DNA from: JAAXTT01 sp964530215
Lineage (GTDB): Bacteria > Bacillota > Desulfotomaculia > Desulfotomaculales > Desulfocucumaceae
Length of the DNA: 33,905 nt
Direction of reading: 5' to 3'
Assembly (NCBI GenBank): GCA_964530215.1
Contig: CAZHAJ010000005.1
Coordinates: forward strand, 1 to 33,905
Part shown: piece after piece, positions 15,866-23,714 of the stretch
Numbering within the stretch: position 1 is the first letter of the stretch
How the letters are laid out: every line of letters starts with the position of its first letter
The notes under the pieces: generated by a model
Seen by the model: the letters and a program-made list of their open reading frames with translations, nothing else
Databases searched by the model: none
Told to the model about the DNA's origin: nothing
Translations under genes and position numbers: made by a program

Positions 15866-16333
15866 TTATTCCGTTTTTGGTTTGAGTCTATTTTTTATTT
15901 CTTTTAGTTCCTTCTCAAAACCAGACAAAGGTTTTCCTTGCTCAATACCCTGAGCAACTTTTTTTATTCTGGTTACAGTATCGACGTCTGAAGCTATAGT
16001 TATAGTATAGCTTGGCTCAGATTTTTTGACCATATTAAGAACGGTATTTTCTACTTCAGCTCTTTTGTTCATTTCTAAATTAGCATCAAGATCTAATCCA
16101 AGATAAATTTCTTTTCCGGATACTATTGCAGTTGCCCCTTTAACATGATTAACATTTTCTGCTTCAGCGGTAACTTTATCCGCCACCCTTTTATCATTGT
16201 TAGTATTTTGATTTGTCATAGGGTTTGTAGGGGTTTGCATATTTGGCTTTTTTGCTAAACCACAACCTACAACAAAAAACAGAAGACTCATTAATAATGC
16301 TGTTAATAACATAACATTTCTTTGAAGTTTCAT
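15866..16333 (-). CDS. YhcN/YlaJ-type sporulation lipoprotein
   Basis: A 155-residue lipoprotein: the signal peptide ends at FVVGC (C24). A Thr/Asn-rich linker follows, and then the YhcN/YlaJ domain with HVKGATAIVSGKEIYLGLDL, the KRAEVENTVLNMVKK helix and TITIASDVDTVTRIKKVAQG. Family members are made in the forespore and sit in the inner spore membrane, affecting germination or outgrowth. GGAGG lies upstream of the ATG. It stands alone between the ABC T-box region and a decayed gene. Confidence 0.88.
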   Translation of the reverse strand: MKLQRNVMLLTALLMSLLFFVVGCGLAKKPNMQTPTNPMTNQNTNNDKRVADKVTAEAENVNHVKGATAIVSGKEIYLGLDLDANLEMNKRAEVENTVLNMVKKSEPSYTITIASDVDTVTRIKKVAQGIEQGKPLSGFEKELKEIKNRLKPKTE

Positions 16334-16362
16334 ATTTTATTCCTCCTTTTTGTTTTTTTCCT

Positions 16363-16521
16363 TTATCTTGATAGCCCTGAAAGATATACTAATCTAATAC
16401 CTTCCTTTTCAATACTTGGGATTGCTTCTTTAATTGCAAGTGCGGTTATTTGACCTCCTTTCCCTACGTGTCCTACTGCAACTGCATAACCTTTTTCTTT
16501 AGAAATTTTACAAGCAAAACC
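16363..16521 (-). pseudogene. C-terminal remnant of a divergent polysaccharide deacetylase
   Basis: Fifty-two codons on the minus strand, ending in TAA, read like the end of a divergent polysaccharide deacetylase (PF04748): KISKEKGYAVAVGHVGKGG, then ALAIKEAIPSIEKEGIRLVY. The frame is closed by a TGA at 16522-16524 and no start or catalytic part is present. Just upstream in the same frame (about 16525-16630) is a second open stretch, PHALIPNLVGLEKEYWLII, that does not belong to this family. It begins inside the dam terminator, so it looks like another decayed fragment. I find no intact gene in 16334-16743. Confidence 0.7.
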
Positions 16522-16630
16522 TCATTTCATTAATTTTCTGTTTATTATTAACCAATATTCTTTTTCTAAACCAACAAGATTTGGGATTAAAGCATGTGGT
16601 AAATTTGTCAGTGGAGTTAAAGCATAAGAT

Positions 16631-16668
16631 AAAAAAAACATTGTAATTATCCTATCTAATTACAATGT
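16631..16668 (-). terminator. Intrinsic terminator downstream of dam
   Basis: ACATTGTAATTA (16638-16649) and TAATTACAATGT (16657-16668) are perfect 12-base inverted repeats with a seven-base loop. On the minus strand eight Ts follow (one is the last base of the stem). Confidence 0.9.
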
Positions 16669-16743
16669 CTACAGTCATATGGAATCTGCCTACTGCCAAC
16701 CCACGGGATTTTTTAATCAAGAGTTTCAAAAATTGGCAAAGTC

Positions 16744-17574
16744 TTAATAGTTTCGGATGAGAACCTCATTAACATCACCTCTTGCCTTGGCTATGCTGTT
16801 GATGTTTCTGCCCGCGGCAATAACCTTAATTTTATAATCTTTATACAGATCAAAGATGAATTCGGCAGAGGAGTTTGACAGCAGAAATTTACATCCTCTC
16901 TTATTGAGATTATCACAAACCTTTTTAAGTCTTATTTGATCATCAAGACTAAAACCATTAAAGGTATATCCTGTAAAAAACGAGCTGTCTGAAATAGGGT
17001 GATACGGTGGGTCGAGGTAAACAAAACTGTCTTTGTCAGCACCCTTTACTGCCACATCAAAATCGGTATTCATTAGTTCTATATCATTATTACTTAAGAA
17101 ATCACTTACCGCCCTCAGGACAGGAGCATTTACTATATTGGGTTTTTTATATCTTCCAAAGGGAGTATTGAACTGACCCTTTGAGTTTACCCGAAAAAGT
17201 CCGTTGTAACAGGTTTTATTTAAGTAAATTATTCTGGACGCTCTTTGGACATCAGTCATCTTCCTAAACTCCGCACCCCTGTCCATTTCCCTTATTTTGT
17301 AAAAATAATCTTTATCGTTTTTATGTTTTTCTAAATCTTGAATAAGAGCTTCTACCTGATTTTTAATTACAAGATACACATTTACCAACTCTTTATTAAG
17401 ATCATTGACTCTTGCTTTTTGAGGCTGCAAAGAAAAAAGCACTGCCCCTCCGCCCAAAAACGGCTCATAGTAGGTTTTAATGCCTTTATCGGGGATATGC
17501 TCCAATATTTCCGGAACTATCTGCCTTTTACCTCCGGCCCATTTTAAAAAGGGTTTAACCAATCTGTTGCTCAA
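16744..17574 (-). CDS. dam: DNA adenine methylase, Dam/DpnM type
   Basis: A class alpha N6-adenine methyltransferase of 276 residues. The SAM-binding FLKWAGGKRQ motif is at residues 9-18 (followed by YYEPFLGGGAVLF), and the catalytic DPPY is at 188-191. The family usually methylates GATC. No restriction endonuclease or mismatch-repair gene is adjacent, so it appears to be an orphan methylase; whether it belonged to a DpnII-like system is unknown. The start is a TTG at 17574 with GAGGTGA about nine bases upstream. It is divergent from feoA and followed by a strong terminator and a decayed gene region. Confidence 0.93.
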   Translation of the reverse strand: MSNRLVKPFLKWAGGKRQIVPEILEHIPDKGIKTYYEPFLGGGAVLFSLQPQKARVNDLNKELVNVYLVIKNQVEALIQDLEKHKNDKDYFYKIREMDRGAEFRKMTDVQRASRIIYLNKTCYNGLFRVNSKGQFNTPFGRYKKPNIVNAPVLRAVSDFLSNNDIELMNTDFDVAVKGADKDSFVYLDPPYHPISDSSFFTGYTFNGFSLDDQIRLKKVCDNLNKRGCKFLLSNSSAEFIFDLYKDYKIKVIAAGRNINSIAKARGDVNEVLIRNY

Positions 17575-17593
17575 AGGAAAAAATCACCTCTTC

Positions 17594-17755
17594 TGCCGCA
17601 ATAATAAATAGTTGCCGACAAAGCAAATATACCATGCAAAAAACTACTATTGCCACAAAAAGTTTTGTCTGCCACAACCGGGGAATATTGCACCATATAA
17701 ATTTTGCCAATTTATTTTATCAGTAGCTATTGTATACCCTGCCACATAATATGTG
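17594..17755. promoter_or_regulatory. Divergent dam/feoA regulatory region with repeated TGCCACA-like motifs and a palindrome
   Basis: TGCCACA occurs at 17651, 17670 and 17740, with relatives TGCCGCA (17594) and TGCCGACA (17613), all in the same orientation within 160 bases. An ACAAAA-AG-TTTTGT inverted repeat sits at 17655-17668. A perfect palindrome CACATA-A-TATGTG (17743-17755) lies just after the likely feoA promoter, where a repressor would act. It does not resemble the usual Fur box closely. Confidence 0.45.
17704..17733 (+). promoter_or_regulatory. Candidate feoA-feoB promoter
   Basis: TTGCCA (17704-17709) and TATTGT (17728-17733) are 18 bases apart on the plus strand, about 57 bases before the feoA ATG, immediately upstream of a palindromic possible operator. 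Confidence 0.45.
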
Positions 17756-17790
17756 CTAAGTGTTGTTCATCTGTTGACGGGGGGAAGTCC

Positions 17791-18060
17791 ATGCAATGCA
17801 AGACAAAAAGCAGTGATAAATCCATTGTTTCGTTATACCACTTACCTGTTAAAAAGAAAGGAATTGTCGCCTATATTGAAGCTTTGGGAGCAACCAGAAG
17901 AAGGATGCTGGATTTAGGCGTAATTCCGGGCGCCCCAATAGAAGTATTACGAGTAAGCCCCTTGGGTGATCCCAAAGCATATAAAATTCGTGGCGCTGTT
18001 ATCGCCTTCAGAAAAGAAGAAAGCACAAAGATCTTTGTGCACTACTGTAAGGAGGATTAG
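17791..18060 (+). CDS. feoA: FeoA, cytoplasmic partner of the ferrous iron transporter
   Basis: An 89-residue SH3-like protein. The FeoA core is clear: LPVKKKGIVAYIEALGATRRRMLDLGVIPGAPIEVLRVSPLGDPKAYKIRGAVIAFRKEE in overlapping blocks, with GDP and the basic RRRMLDLG helix. The start at ATG 17791 has GGGGG six bases upstream; a longer frame to 17704 would cover the promoter. FeoA binds FeoB and supports Fe(II) uptake. It is followed six bases later by the FeoB GTPase gene, whose ribosome-binding site (AAGGAGG) lies in its last codons. Confidence 0.95.
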   Translation: MQCKTKSSDKSIVSLYHLPVKKKGIVAYIEALGATRRRMLDLGVIPGAPIEVLRVSPLGDPKAYKIRGAVIAFRKEESTKIFVHYCKED

Positions 18061-18065
18061 CAAAT

Positions 18066-18872
18066 ATGGGTTTGACACATCAGTCTTGCGGTACCGGTGT
18101 GCTTTCAGAAAAGTTTAATACAAAATGGTCCGTTGAAGCAGATTATACAGTTGCCTTGGCTGGCAATCCAAATACCGGAAAAAGCACTCTGTTTAACGCA
18201 CTGACGGGATTAAACCAGCATACCGGAAACTGGCCGGGTAAAACAGTATTGAGAGCTGAGGGAAAATACTTTGATGGAGATTTGGCCTTTAATTTGGTCG
18301 ATCTGCCCGGCACTTATTCGCTGCTGGCCAACTCCGCTGAAGAACAGGTTGCCAGAGATTATCTCTGTTTTGCCAAGCCCCAAGCAACGGTTGTAGTGGC
18401 AGATGCAACCTGCCTGGAAAGAAATTTAAACCTTGTATTGCAAGTACTGGAGATTACACCAAAGGTTATAGTTTGTGTAAACCTAATTGATGAAGCTTAC
18501 AGAAAAAAAATCAGAATAGATTTAAAAAAACTTTCAGACATCTTGGGAGTTCCGGTAATGGCAACAAATGCCCGGGAAGGCATCGGAATAAACCCATTAG
18601 TAAAAACGATCACCGGCGTTATCAAGGGAGATATAAAAACCACCCCGTACATTGTTCGATACAATGACTGGCTGGAAAAAAGCATTGAGCAGCTTATTCC
18701 GGAAATCCATCAGCTTTTTGGTGATAATTTCAACAATCGTTGGCTTGCCTTAAAGATGCTGGATTGTGATGAGGCGGTTATTTCAAGCCTTAATAAATTC
18801 TTTTATGAAAAAAAGAGTGCCGAAAAAAAAGAGGAGCTGAGGCAAGGCCATGCACCGGGATTTTTATACTAA
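18066..18872 (+). CDS. feoB: FeoB N-terminal GTPase domain as a separate polypeptide
   Basis: This 268-residue protein holds only the soluble NFeoB part. G1 is GNPNTGKST (33-41), the G2 threonine follows NWPGK (T60), G3 is DLPG (79-82), G4 is NLID (139-142, usually NxxD), and G5 is ATNAREG (166-172). A helical insertion domain follows, and no membrane segment is present. It ends 23 bases inside the next gene, which encodes the membrane domain in the +1 frame. AAGGAGG precedes the ATG. Separate small-GTPase and membrane FeoB proteins are known in some Peptococcaceae, so I read this as a natural split rather than a sequencing frameshift. Confidence 0.93.
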   Translation: MGLTHQSCGTGVLSEKFNTKWSVEADYTVALAGNPNTGKSTLFNALTGLNQHTGNWPGKTVLRAEGKYFDGDLAFNLVDLPGTYSLLANSAEEQVARDYLCFAKPQATVVVADATCLERNLNLVLQVLEITPKVIVCVNLIDEAYRKKIRIDLKKLSDILGVPVMATNAREGIGINPLVKTITGVIKGDIKTTPYIVRYNDWLEKSIEQLIPEIHQLFGDNFNNRWLALKMLDCDEAVISSLNKFFYEKKSAEKKEELRQGHAPGFLY

Positions 18873-20235
18873 ATTAAATAAAATTTTAGATAATGCTAAA
18901 ATACCCCTCCCTGATAAGCTTAAAATTAATGATACCGTTGTTACCGGCATTTACCGAGCGGCGGAAAATATATCCCATCAAGTGGTCAGCCACTCAGAAA
19001 ATAAGGGATTAGACTGGGATAATAAACTGGATGATATTCTTACTTCCAAACTATATAGCTTTCCCACCATGCTGCTACTTTTGGGTATGATTTTTTGGAT
19101 TACAGTGGCAGGTGCAAATGTCCCCTCTGCAATCCTTGCAGATGTTCTTTTCTGGGGGCAGGATCGCTTAACAGATTTGTGCAGTTACTTACATACACCC
19201 GTCTGGTTCCATGGCTTGTTTGTGGAAGGTGTTTATCGCAGCTCAGCTTGGGTTGTTTCTGTTATGCTACCCCCCATGGCTATCTTTTTTCCTTGCTTCA
19301 CCCTGCTTGAAGATCTTGGCTATCTCCCCAGGGTAGCCTTTAATCTTGATCGCCTTTTTAAAAAGGCAGGGGCACATGGCAAACAGTCATTAACAATGAG
19401 TATGGGTTTTGGCTGCAACGCTGCCGGCATAGTAGCCTGCAGAATTATCGATTCACCAAGAGAGCGCCTGATAGCGATGCTGACTAATAATTTTGTTCCC
19501 TGCAACGGCCGCTTTCCCACACTTATTGCCTTGGCAGGTATATTGGTATTCGGCTTTGGGAGCACTTTCTGGGCCACAGCCATTGTTGTGGGCATAGTTC
19601 TTTTAGGTATAGCTGTAACTCTTACAGTATCCTGGGTTTTGTCTAAAACTTTTTTAAGGGGAGTACCTTCATCTTTTACCCTGGAACTGCCTCCTTACCG
19701 AAAACCCAGGATAGGAAAAATTATTGTCCGCTCTGTATTTGATCGAACCCTGTTTGTGTTAGGTCGTGCCGTTTGTGTCGCAGCTCCGGCGGGTGCCGTT
19801 ACCTGGCTCTTAGCAAACATCTACATTAAGGATCTAAGTATTTTGGCGTATGGTGCTCAATGGCTGAATCCTTTTGCCAATCTTATCGGACTGGACGGCT
19901 TTATATTAATGGCTTTTATCTTAGGCTTACCGGCCAATGAGATAGTATTGCCTATTCTTATCATGAGCTATCTGTCCACCGGTACCATGACAGAGCTAAA
20001 AAGCATAGGAGATCTATACAATCTCTTTGTACTACAGCAAGGCTGGACCTGGCTGACTGCACTTTGTATGATGATTTTTTCCCTGCTCCATTTTCCCTGC
20101 GGAACCACCCTTTGGACAATACGAAAAGAAACCGGCAGCATAAAGTGGACCTTGTTAGCGGGCTTAATCCCCTTAGGAACAGCCTGTGTCGTCTGTTTTG
20201 TTGTGGCTCAAGGCTATAGATTGTTGGTGCAGTAG
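18850..20235 (+). CDS. FeoB membrane permease domain as a separate polypeptide
   Basis: A 461-residue membrane protein equal to the C-terminal part of FeoB. After a soluble helical stretch (1-75) it has about ten hydrophobic segments with the two Gate (nucleoside-recognition) repeats. The conserved cysteine motifs are GFGCNAAGI and NNFVPCNGRFPTL, and PANEIVLPIL comes later. Its ATG lies 23 bases before the stop of the GTPase gene, with GAGG about nine bases upstream, so it probably initiates by translational coupling. It would pair with the GTPase and FeoA to import Fe(II). It is sometimes annotated only as a nucleoside recognition protein. Confidence 0.93.
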   Translation: MHRDFYTKLNKILDNAKIPLPDKLKINDTVVTGIYRAAENISHQVVSHSENKGLDWDNKLDDILTSKLYSFPTMLLLLGMIFWITVAGANVPSAILADVLFWGQDRLTDLCSYLHTPVWFHGLFVEGVYRSSAWVVSVMLPPMAIFFPCFTLLEDLGYLPRVAFNLDRLFKKAGAHGKQSLTMSMGFGCNAAGIVACRIIDSPRERLIAMLTNNFVPCNGRFPTLIALAGILVFGFGSTFWATAIVVGIVLLGIAVTLTVSWVLSKTFLRGVPSSFTLELPPYRKPRIGKIIVRSVFDRTLFVLGRAVCVAAPAGAVTWLLANIYIKDLSILAYGAQWLNPFANLIGLDGFILMAFILGLPANEIVLPILIMSYLSTGTMTELKSIGDLYNLFVLQQGWTWLTALCMMIFSLLHFPCGTTLWTIRKETGSIKWTLLAGLIPLGTACVVCFVVAQGYRLLVQ

Positions 20236-20263
20236 AAACAACCTGGTTTAAGCCAGGTTGTTT
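20236..20263. terminator. Bidirectional hairpin between convergent feoB and esterase genes
   Basis: AAACAACCTGG (20236-20246) and CCAGGTTGTTT (20253-20263) are perfect 11-base inverted repeats with a six-base loop. The hairpin begins directly after the feoB stop and also encodes the last residues and stop of the convergent esterase gene. T-runs are short on both sides. Confidence 0.75.
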
Positions 20264-21174
20264 CTGATAAATAAAGATATCTCATCCATTGCCTGTCTTG
20301 CCTCGGGGAAAAGTGGTGACATGGCAGGATAGCAGTGAAACATACCTTTGCCTACCTTCAATGCAACCTCAACTCCGGCATTTTTTTCTTTTTCAGCAAA
20401 GCGAACTGCATCATCACATAGGGTTTCATCTTCACCCGCGAATATCATAAGCGGAGGCAACCCCTTAAGCTCTCCATAAAGGGGAGATATATATGGCAAG
20501 CAGACATCCTGCCCCCCCGCATAGTGATCTGCCAAGGCTGCAGCCATACCTTCGGGTGACAGGCATACCTTTGCTTTGGTACGATAGGACTCACCGGTAC
20601 ATTTAAAATCTGTTACAGGAGAATAAACAACTGCTGCCGTCGGAAGGGGAACGCCCTGATCCCTAAGAAAGAGTAAAGCAGCCAAACACAACCCCCCTCC
20701 GGAGGAATCTCCCACAAATACAACTTTTAAAGGGTCAATTTTTTGAGCCAACAGCCACTTGTAAGCTGCCATGGAGTCCTCCAAGGCTGCCGGAAAAGGG
20801 TTTTCCGGGGCTAATCGATACTCAAAAAGAAGTGCCTTCGTTTCACTGGCTGCAACAAACTTTGCTGCAATGGCTCTATGGGAATTGCATGTGCCGGATA
20901 CATATCCCCCTCCGTGAAAATACAGAATAACCTTATCCTCTGATGACCCGGCAGGTAATATCCATTCTGCATAAAGCCCGTCAATATCCACCGGGGTCAC
21001 CTGTATGCCCTCCGGCAATCTGCCAAACTTCCCTGCACCTTCTTCCACTTGCTTACGAAAATCAAGAATGGATTCATATTGCGTCCAATCAATTATTTCT
21101 TTTTTTAGTTTAAACTGCATAATATGACGATTTTGCAATAGAAACTTAATTGCTTTACCTCTAAAACTGGTCAT
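20248..21174 (-). CDS. Alpha/beta hydrolase, hormone-sensitive-lipase family esterase
   Basis: A 308-residue cytoplasmic esterase. The oxyanion motif HGGGY is at 87-91, the nucleophile serine is in GDSSGG (S157), the acid is in FAGEDETLCDDA, and the histidine is in GMFHCYP. These define the HSL (bacterial type IV) family that hydrolyses short acyl esters; the natural substrate is unknown. GAGGAG precedes the ATG. It follows the TetR gene by 27 bases on the same strand, so it is probably the gene controlled by that repressor. Confidence 0.93.
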   Translation of the reverse strand: MTSFRGKAIKFLLQNRHIMQFKLKKEIIDWTQYESILDFRKQVEEGAGKFGRLPEGIQVTPVDIDGLYAEWILPAGSSEDKVILYFHGGGYVSGTCNSHRAIAAKFVAASETKALLFEYRLAPENPFPAALEDSMAAYKWLLAQKIDPLKVVFVGDSSGGGLCLAALLFLRDQGVPLPTAAVVYSPVTDFKCTGESYRTKAKVCLSPEGMAAALADHYAGGQDVCLPYISPLYGELKGLPPLMIFAGEDETLCDDAVRFAEKEKNAGVEVALKVGKGMFHCYPAMSPLFPEARQAMDEISLFIRNNLA

Positions 21175-21201
21175 GCCAACTCCTCCTCGAGGATTTTATT
21201 T

Positions 21202-21807
21202 TTAATCCGAAAAAAACATATCGGTAAGTATTTTTGCATCAGGAGCTTTAAAAATTTTCCCATGTACCGCTTTGTATATCGCCAAACCGTTAATTGAAGT
21301 CCAAAAGACCAAGGACAGTTCTTTAGCATCATAATTTTTAAATAAATGCTGTCTTTGTCCTTCGATTATAATTTCAGCAATTACCTGATATGGAAACATA
21401 TTTTCTTTTTTGATAATTTCTTTTGCTTTATCGGGTATTGCTTCTGAGGCAGTAGCCTGTGCAATAAGCAGATGATACTTAGCAGCATTTTCATCCTTTT
21501 CTATAAGCTTAAGCAGCTCTTCAACAGCAAATTTGATTTTTTCCTTTGGAGTAAAGGGCTGGCTTTTCAGCCAGCGACATGCCTCATTGAGCCTAGTAAA
21601 AGCAGTTCTGATCAGCTCAATATAGATTTCTTCCTTTGATTTGAAATAATGATATATAAGTCCCTGGGAAATCCCTGAGGTTGAAGATATATCCATTATT
21701 TTAGTCGCAGCTAGACCTTTTTTGGCAAACAGATCAAGAGAATTTGATAATATCTGCTCCCTTCTCTCATCTCTGATTTTCTTATTTAAATCTTTATTTC
21801 TTGCCAT
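21202..21807 (-). CDS. TetR/AcrR family transcriptional regulator
   Basis: A 201-residue repressor. The N-terminal helix-turn-helix spans about residues 13-60 (REQILSNSLDLFAKKGLAAT, then ISQGLIYHYFKSKEEIY), followed by an all-helical ligand domain. GGGGTG lies five bases before the ATG. Upstream are a near-consensus promoter and an 18-base palindrome at the start of the transcript, suggesting self-repression and repression of the esterase encoded next. The ligand could be an acyl ester or fatty acid, given the esterase; that is inference. Confidence 0.93.
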   Translation of the reverse strand: MARNKDLNKKIRDERREQILSNSLDLFAKKGLAATKIMDISSTSGISQGLIYHYFKSKEEIYIELIRTAFTRLNEACRWLKSQPFTPKEKIKFAVEELLKLIEKDENAAKYHLLIAQATASEAIPDKAKEIIKKENMFPYQVIAEIIIEGQRQHLFKNYDAKELSLVFWTSINGLAIYKAVHGKIFKAPDAKILTDMFFSD

Positions 21808-21822
21808 GCAGACACCCCATTG

Positions 21823-21840
21823 ATTGAATGCTCACTCAAT
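21823..21840. promoter_or_regulatory. Probable TetR operator
   Basis: ATTGAATGCTCACTCAAT is an 18-base palindrome with seven of nine pairs matching. It lies between the -10 box and the ribosome-binding site of the TetR gene, where a bound dimer would block transcription. Confidence 0.65.
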
Positions 21841-21843
21841 AAC

Positions 21844-21872
21844 ATTGTAGCATCTGGATTTGTTTTTGCCAA
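21844..21872 (-). promoter_or_regulatory. Sigma-A promoter of the tetR-esterase operon
   Basis: On the minus strand TTGGCA (21872-21867) and TACAAT (21849-21844) are 17 bases apart, close to consensus at both boxes. Confidence 0.8.
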
Positions 21873-21891
21873 GAAAAAGTTTTGTCTATAT

Positions 21892-21922
21892 ATAAAAAGA
21901 AGTCGCAGTCTTGCGACTTCTT
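21892..21922 (-). terminator. Intrinsic terminator of rlmH
   Basis: AAGAAGTCGCA (21897-21907) and TGCGACTTCTT (21912-21922) form an 11-pair stem with a four-base loop. On the minus strand a T-rich tail follows. The stem overlaps the rlmH stop codon. Confidence 0.88.
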
Positions 21923-22400
21923 ACTTGTGGTAAGGCTCACCCCGATTGATTTTAAAGGCTCGGTATATCTGCTCCAGCAGCACCACTCGCATAAGCTGAT
22001 GGGGAAAGGTCATCCTGGAGAAAGAAAGCTGCAAATGAGCTAATTTTAGAATGGAATCCGCCAACCCCAAGGAACCTCCAATAATCAAAGTGATGTGACT
22101 ATTACCTTGAAGGCTTAGCTCAGCAAGATAGCCGGCAAATCCTCGGGAAGACATGTCTTTTCCCCTGCGATCCAAGGCCACAAGAAAAGTGCCGGGTTTT
22201 ATATGCTTAAGAAGCTGTTGACCTTCTCGATTTTTTATTCTTTCCCGGATAGCCAAAGAAGCTTCTTCCGGAGTATTTTCGTCAACTACTTCAATCACAT
22301 TTACCTTGGCATAGGCTGACAACCGTTTTAAATACTCGCCCAGTGCATCTTGCCAATATTTTTCCTTTAGACGACCCACCGCCAATATAGTTATATTCAT
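21921..22400 (-). CDS. rlmH: 23S rRNA pseudouridine-1915 N3-methyltransferase RlmH
   Basis: A SPOUT methyltransferase of 159 residues, the normal length, acting on helix 69 of 23S rRNA in the 70S ribosome. Hallmarks are the SAM knot IIGGSLGL, then LSFSRMTFPHQLMRVVLLEQ, and the invariant C-terminus AFKINRGEPYHK. Its ATG overlaps the stop of the mechanosensitive channel gene by four bases, so the two are translationally coupled. Confidence 0.97.
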   Translation of the reverse strand: MNITILAVGRLKEKYWQDALGEYLKRLSAYAKVNVIEVVDENTPEEASLAIRERIKNREGQQLLKHIKPGTFLVALDRRGKDMSSRGFAGYLAELSLQGNSHITLIIGGSLGLADSILKLAHLQLSFSRMTFPHQLMRVVLLEQIYRAFKINRGEPYHK

Positions 22401-23680
22401 GACAAACTCCTTTTTAACTTAGGCCTTTCCTTTTCCCTGGAACTTACTTTTATGCTCCTTAAATCAAAACCCGTAGGGCTCTGGCTGATTCGCAGATCAA
22501 ATTCCGGAATTATAGCTAAAATGTGGTCAAACACATCTGACTGGATAGCTTCATAACTAATCCAGTCGGTGTTCTTGGCAAAGAAATAAACTTCTATTGG
22601 TAAGCCGTTTTCGGTGGGCTGAAGCTGCCTTACCAGCAAGGTCATGCTTTTATGCACTTTCGGATGATTTTTTAAGTACTGCTCAATATAGGCTCTAAAT
22701 GTTCCTATATTGGTCAAATGCCTTCCGTTAACAATAATTGATGTGTCGATATTGTTAATCCTGTTGTATTCATCAATTTCCAGCCTTTTATCTTGTATAT
22801 ACTTATTGATATGTCGAATTTGACCGAATCTTTCCAGCATTTCTTCGGTGCAAAACTTTATACTGGTCATATCAATATAGACTGATCTTTTTATTCTTCT
22901 GCCCCCGGACTCCTCCATTGCCCGCCAGTTATTAAATGGTTCCGATATCAACGCATAAGTGGGAATTGTAGTTATGGTGTTGTTGAAGTTCTTTACCTTT
23001 ACTGTATGCAAAGTAATGTCCAGCACGGTACCATTTGCACCATATGCGGGCATCTCTATCCAATCCCCCAGATTTACCATATTGTTGCCCGCAAGTTGTA
23101 TGCTGGCCACCAGTCCCAGCAAGGAATCCTTAAATATCAATAAGATTACTGCTGTCGCGGCTCCTATGCCACTTAGCAATAACAAGGGAGAACGATTTAT
23201 TAAAATCCCGATAATAATAATAACCCCGACAATGGTTGCCACCATCTGAACAACCTGGACATACCCTTTGATGGGCCTTATTTTCGATATTTCAAATCCC
23301 CTGTAGATATCCTCCACAGCATCCATAAGCCTGTTGGCTGTTATAATAACAATAAAAATAATCCCGGACATGGCAATACGTTGAATCCACTCTTGATATG
23401 CCGGGAATATGGGGGCAAAAGCTTGAATAACAAGCACTGGCGCAATATAAGCAATGGGATCAAGCACTTTTCGCTCTAAAAGGATATCATCCCATTTGTT
23501 TTTGCTCTTTGAAACATATACCGATAAAATCTTCAACAGTAGTTTTTTTGCAATTAAGCCAGCTGCAATGGCTATAATGACAATACTTAATACTGTCAAT
23601 ATATTGGATAAATATATTGATAGCTTTTCATTCATGCCGTATTGCATCATCCAGTAATTAAAAAAATTATTTAGGTGCAT
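22397..23680 (-). CDS. Mechanosensitive ion channel family protein (MscS/YbdG-like)
   Basis: A 427-residue membrane protein. It has about four or five N-terminal hydrophobic segments (from residue 20) and a pore helix region LLSGIGAATAVILLIFKDSLLGLVAS in two blocks. The MscS beta domain follows (VNLGDWIEMP, GTVLDITLHTVKVKNFNNT) and then a C-terminal alpha/beta domain to residue 427. The extended C-terminus and the LGDWIEMP form resemble the YbdG/YnaI-like branch rather than minimal MscS. It likely releases solutes on hypo-osmotic shock. GAGGGAG precedes the ATG closely. It lies between the small HAMP-like protein and rlmH. Confidence 0.9.
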   Translation of the reverse strand: MHLNNFFNYWMMQYGMNEKLSIYLSNILTVLSIVIIAIAAGLIAKKLLLKILSVYVSKSKNKWDDILLERKVLDPIAYIAPVLVIQAFAPIFPAYQEWIQRIAMSGIIFIVIITANRLMDAVEDIYRGFEISKIRPIKGYVQVVQMVATIVGVIIIIGILINRSPLLLLSGIGAATAVILLIFKDSLLGLVASIQLAGNNMVNLGDWIEMPAYGANGTVLDITLHTVKVKNFNNTITTIPTYALISEPFNNWRAMEESGGRRIKRSVYIDMTSIKFCTEEMLERFGQIRHINKYIQDKRLEIDEYNRINNIDTSIIVNGRHLTNIGTFRAYIEQYLKNHPKVHKSMTLLVRQLQPTENGLPIEVYFFAKNTDWISYEAIQSDVFDHILAIIPEFDLRISQSPTGFDLRSIKVSSREKERPKLKRSLS

Positions 23681-23714
23681 AACTCCCTCGCTTTTAAAAA
23701 TTTACATAAGAATA

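Noticed and set aside
16525..16630. Small gene starting at the ATG before the F-rich stretch in the dam downstream region
   Set aside because: Its start lies inside the dam terminator stem and T-run, there is no ribosome-binding site, and it runs into a TGA after a few dozen codons; treated as decayed sequence.
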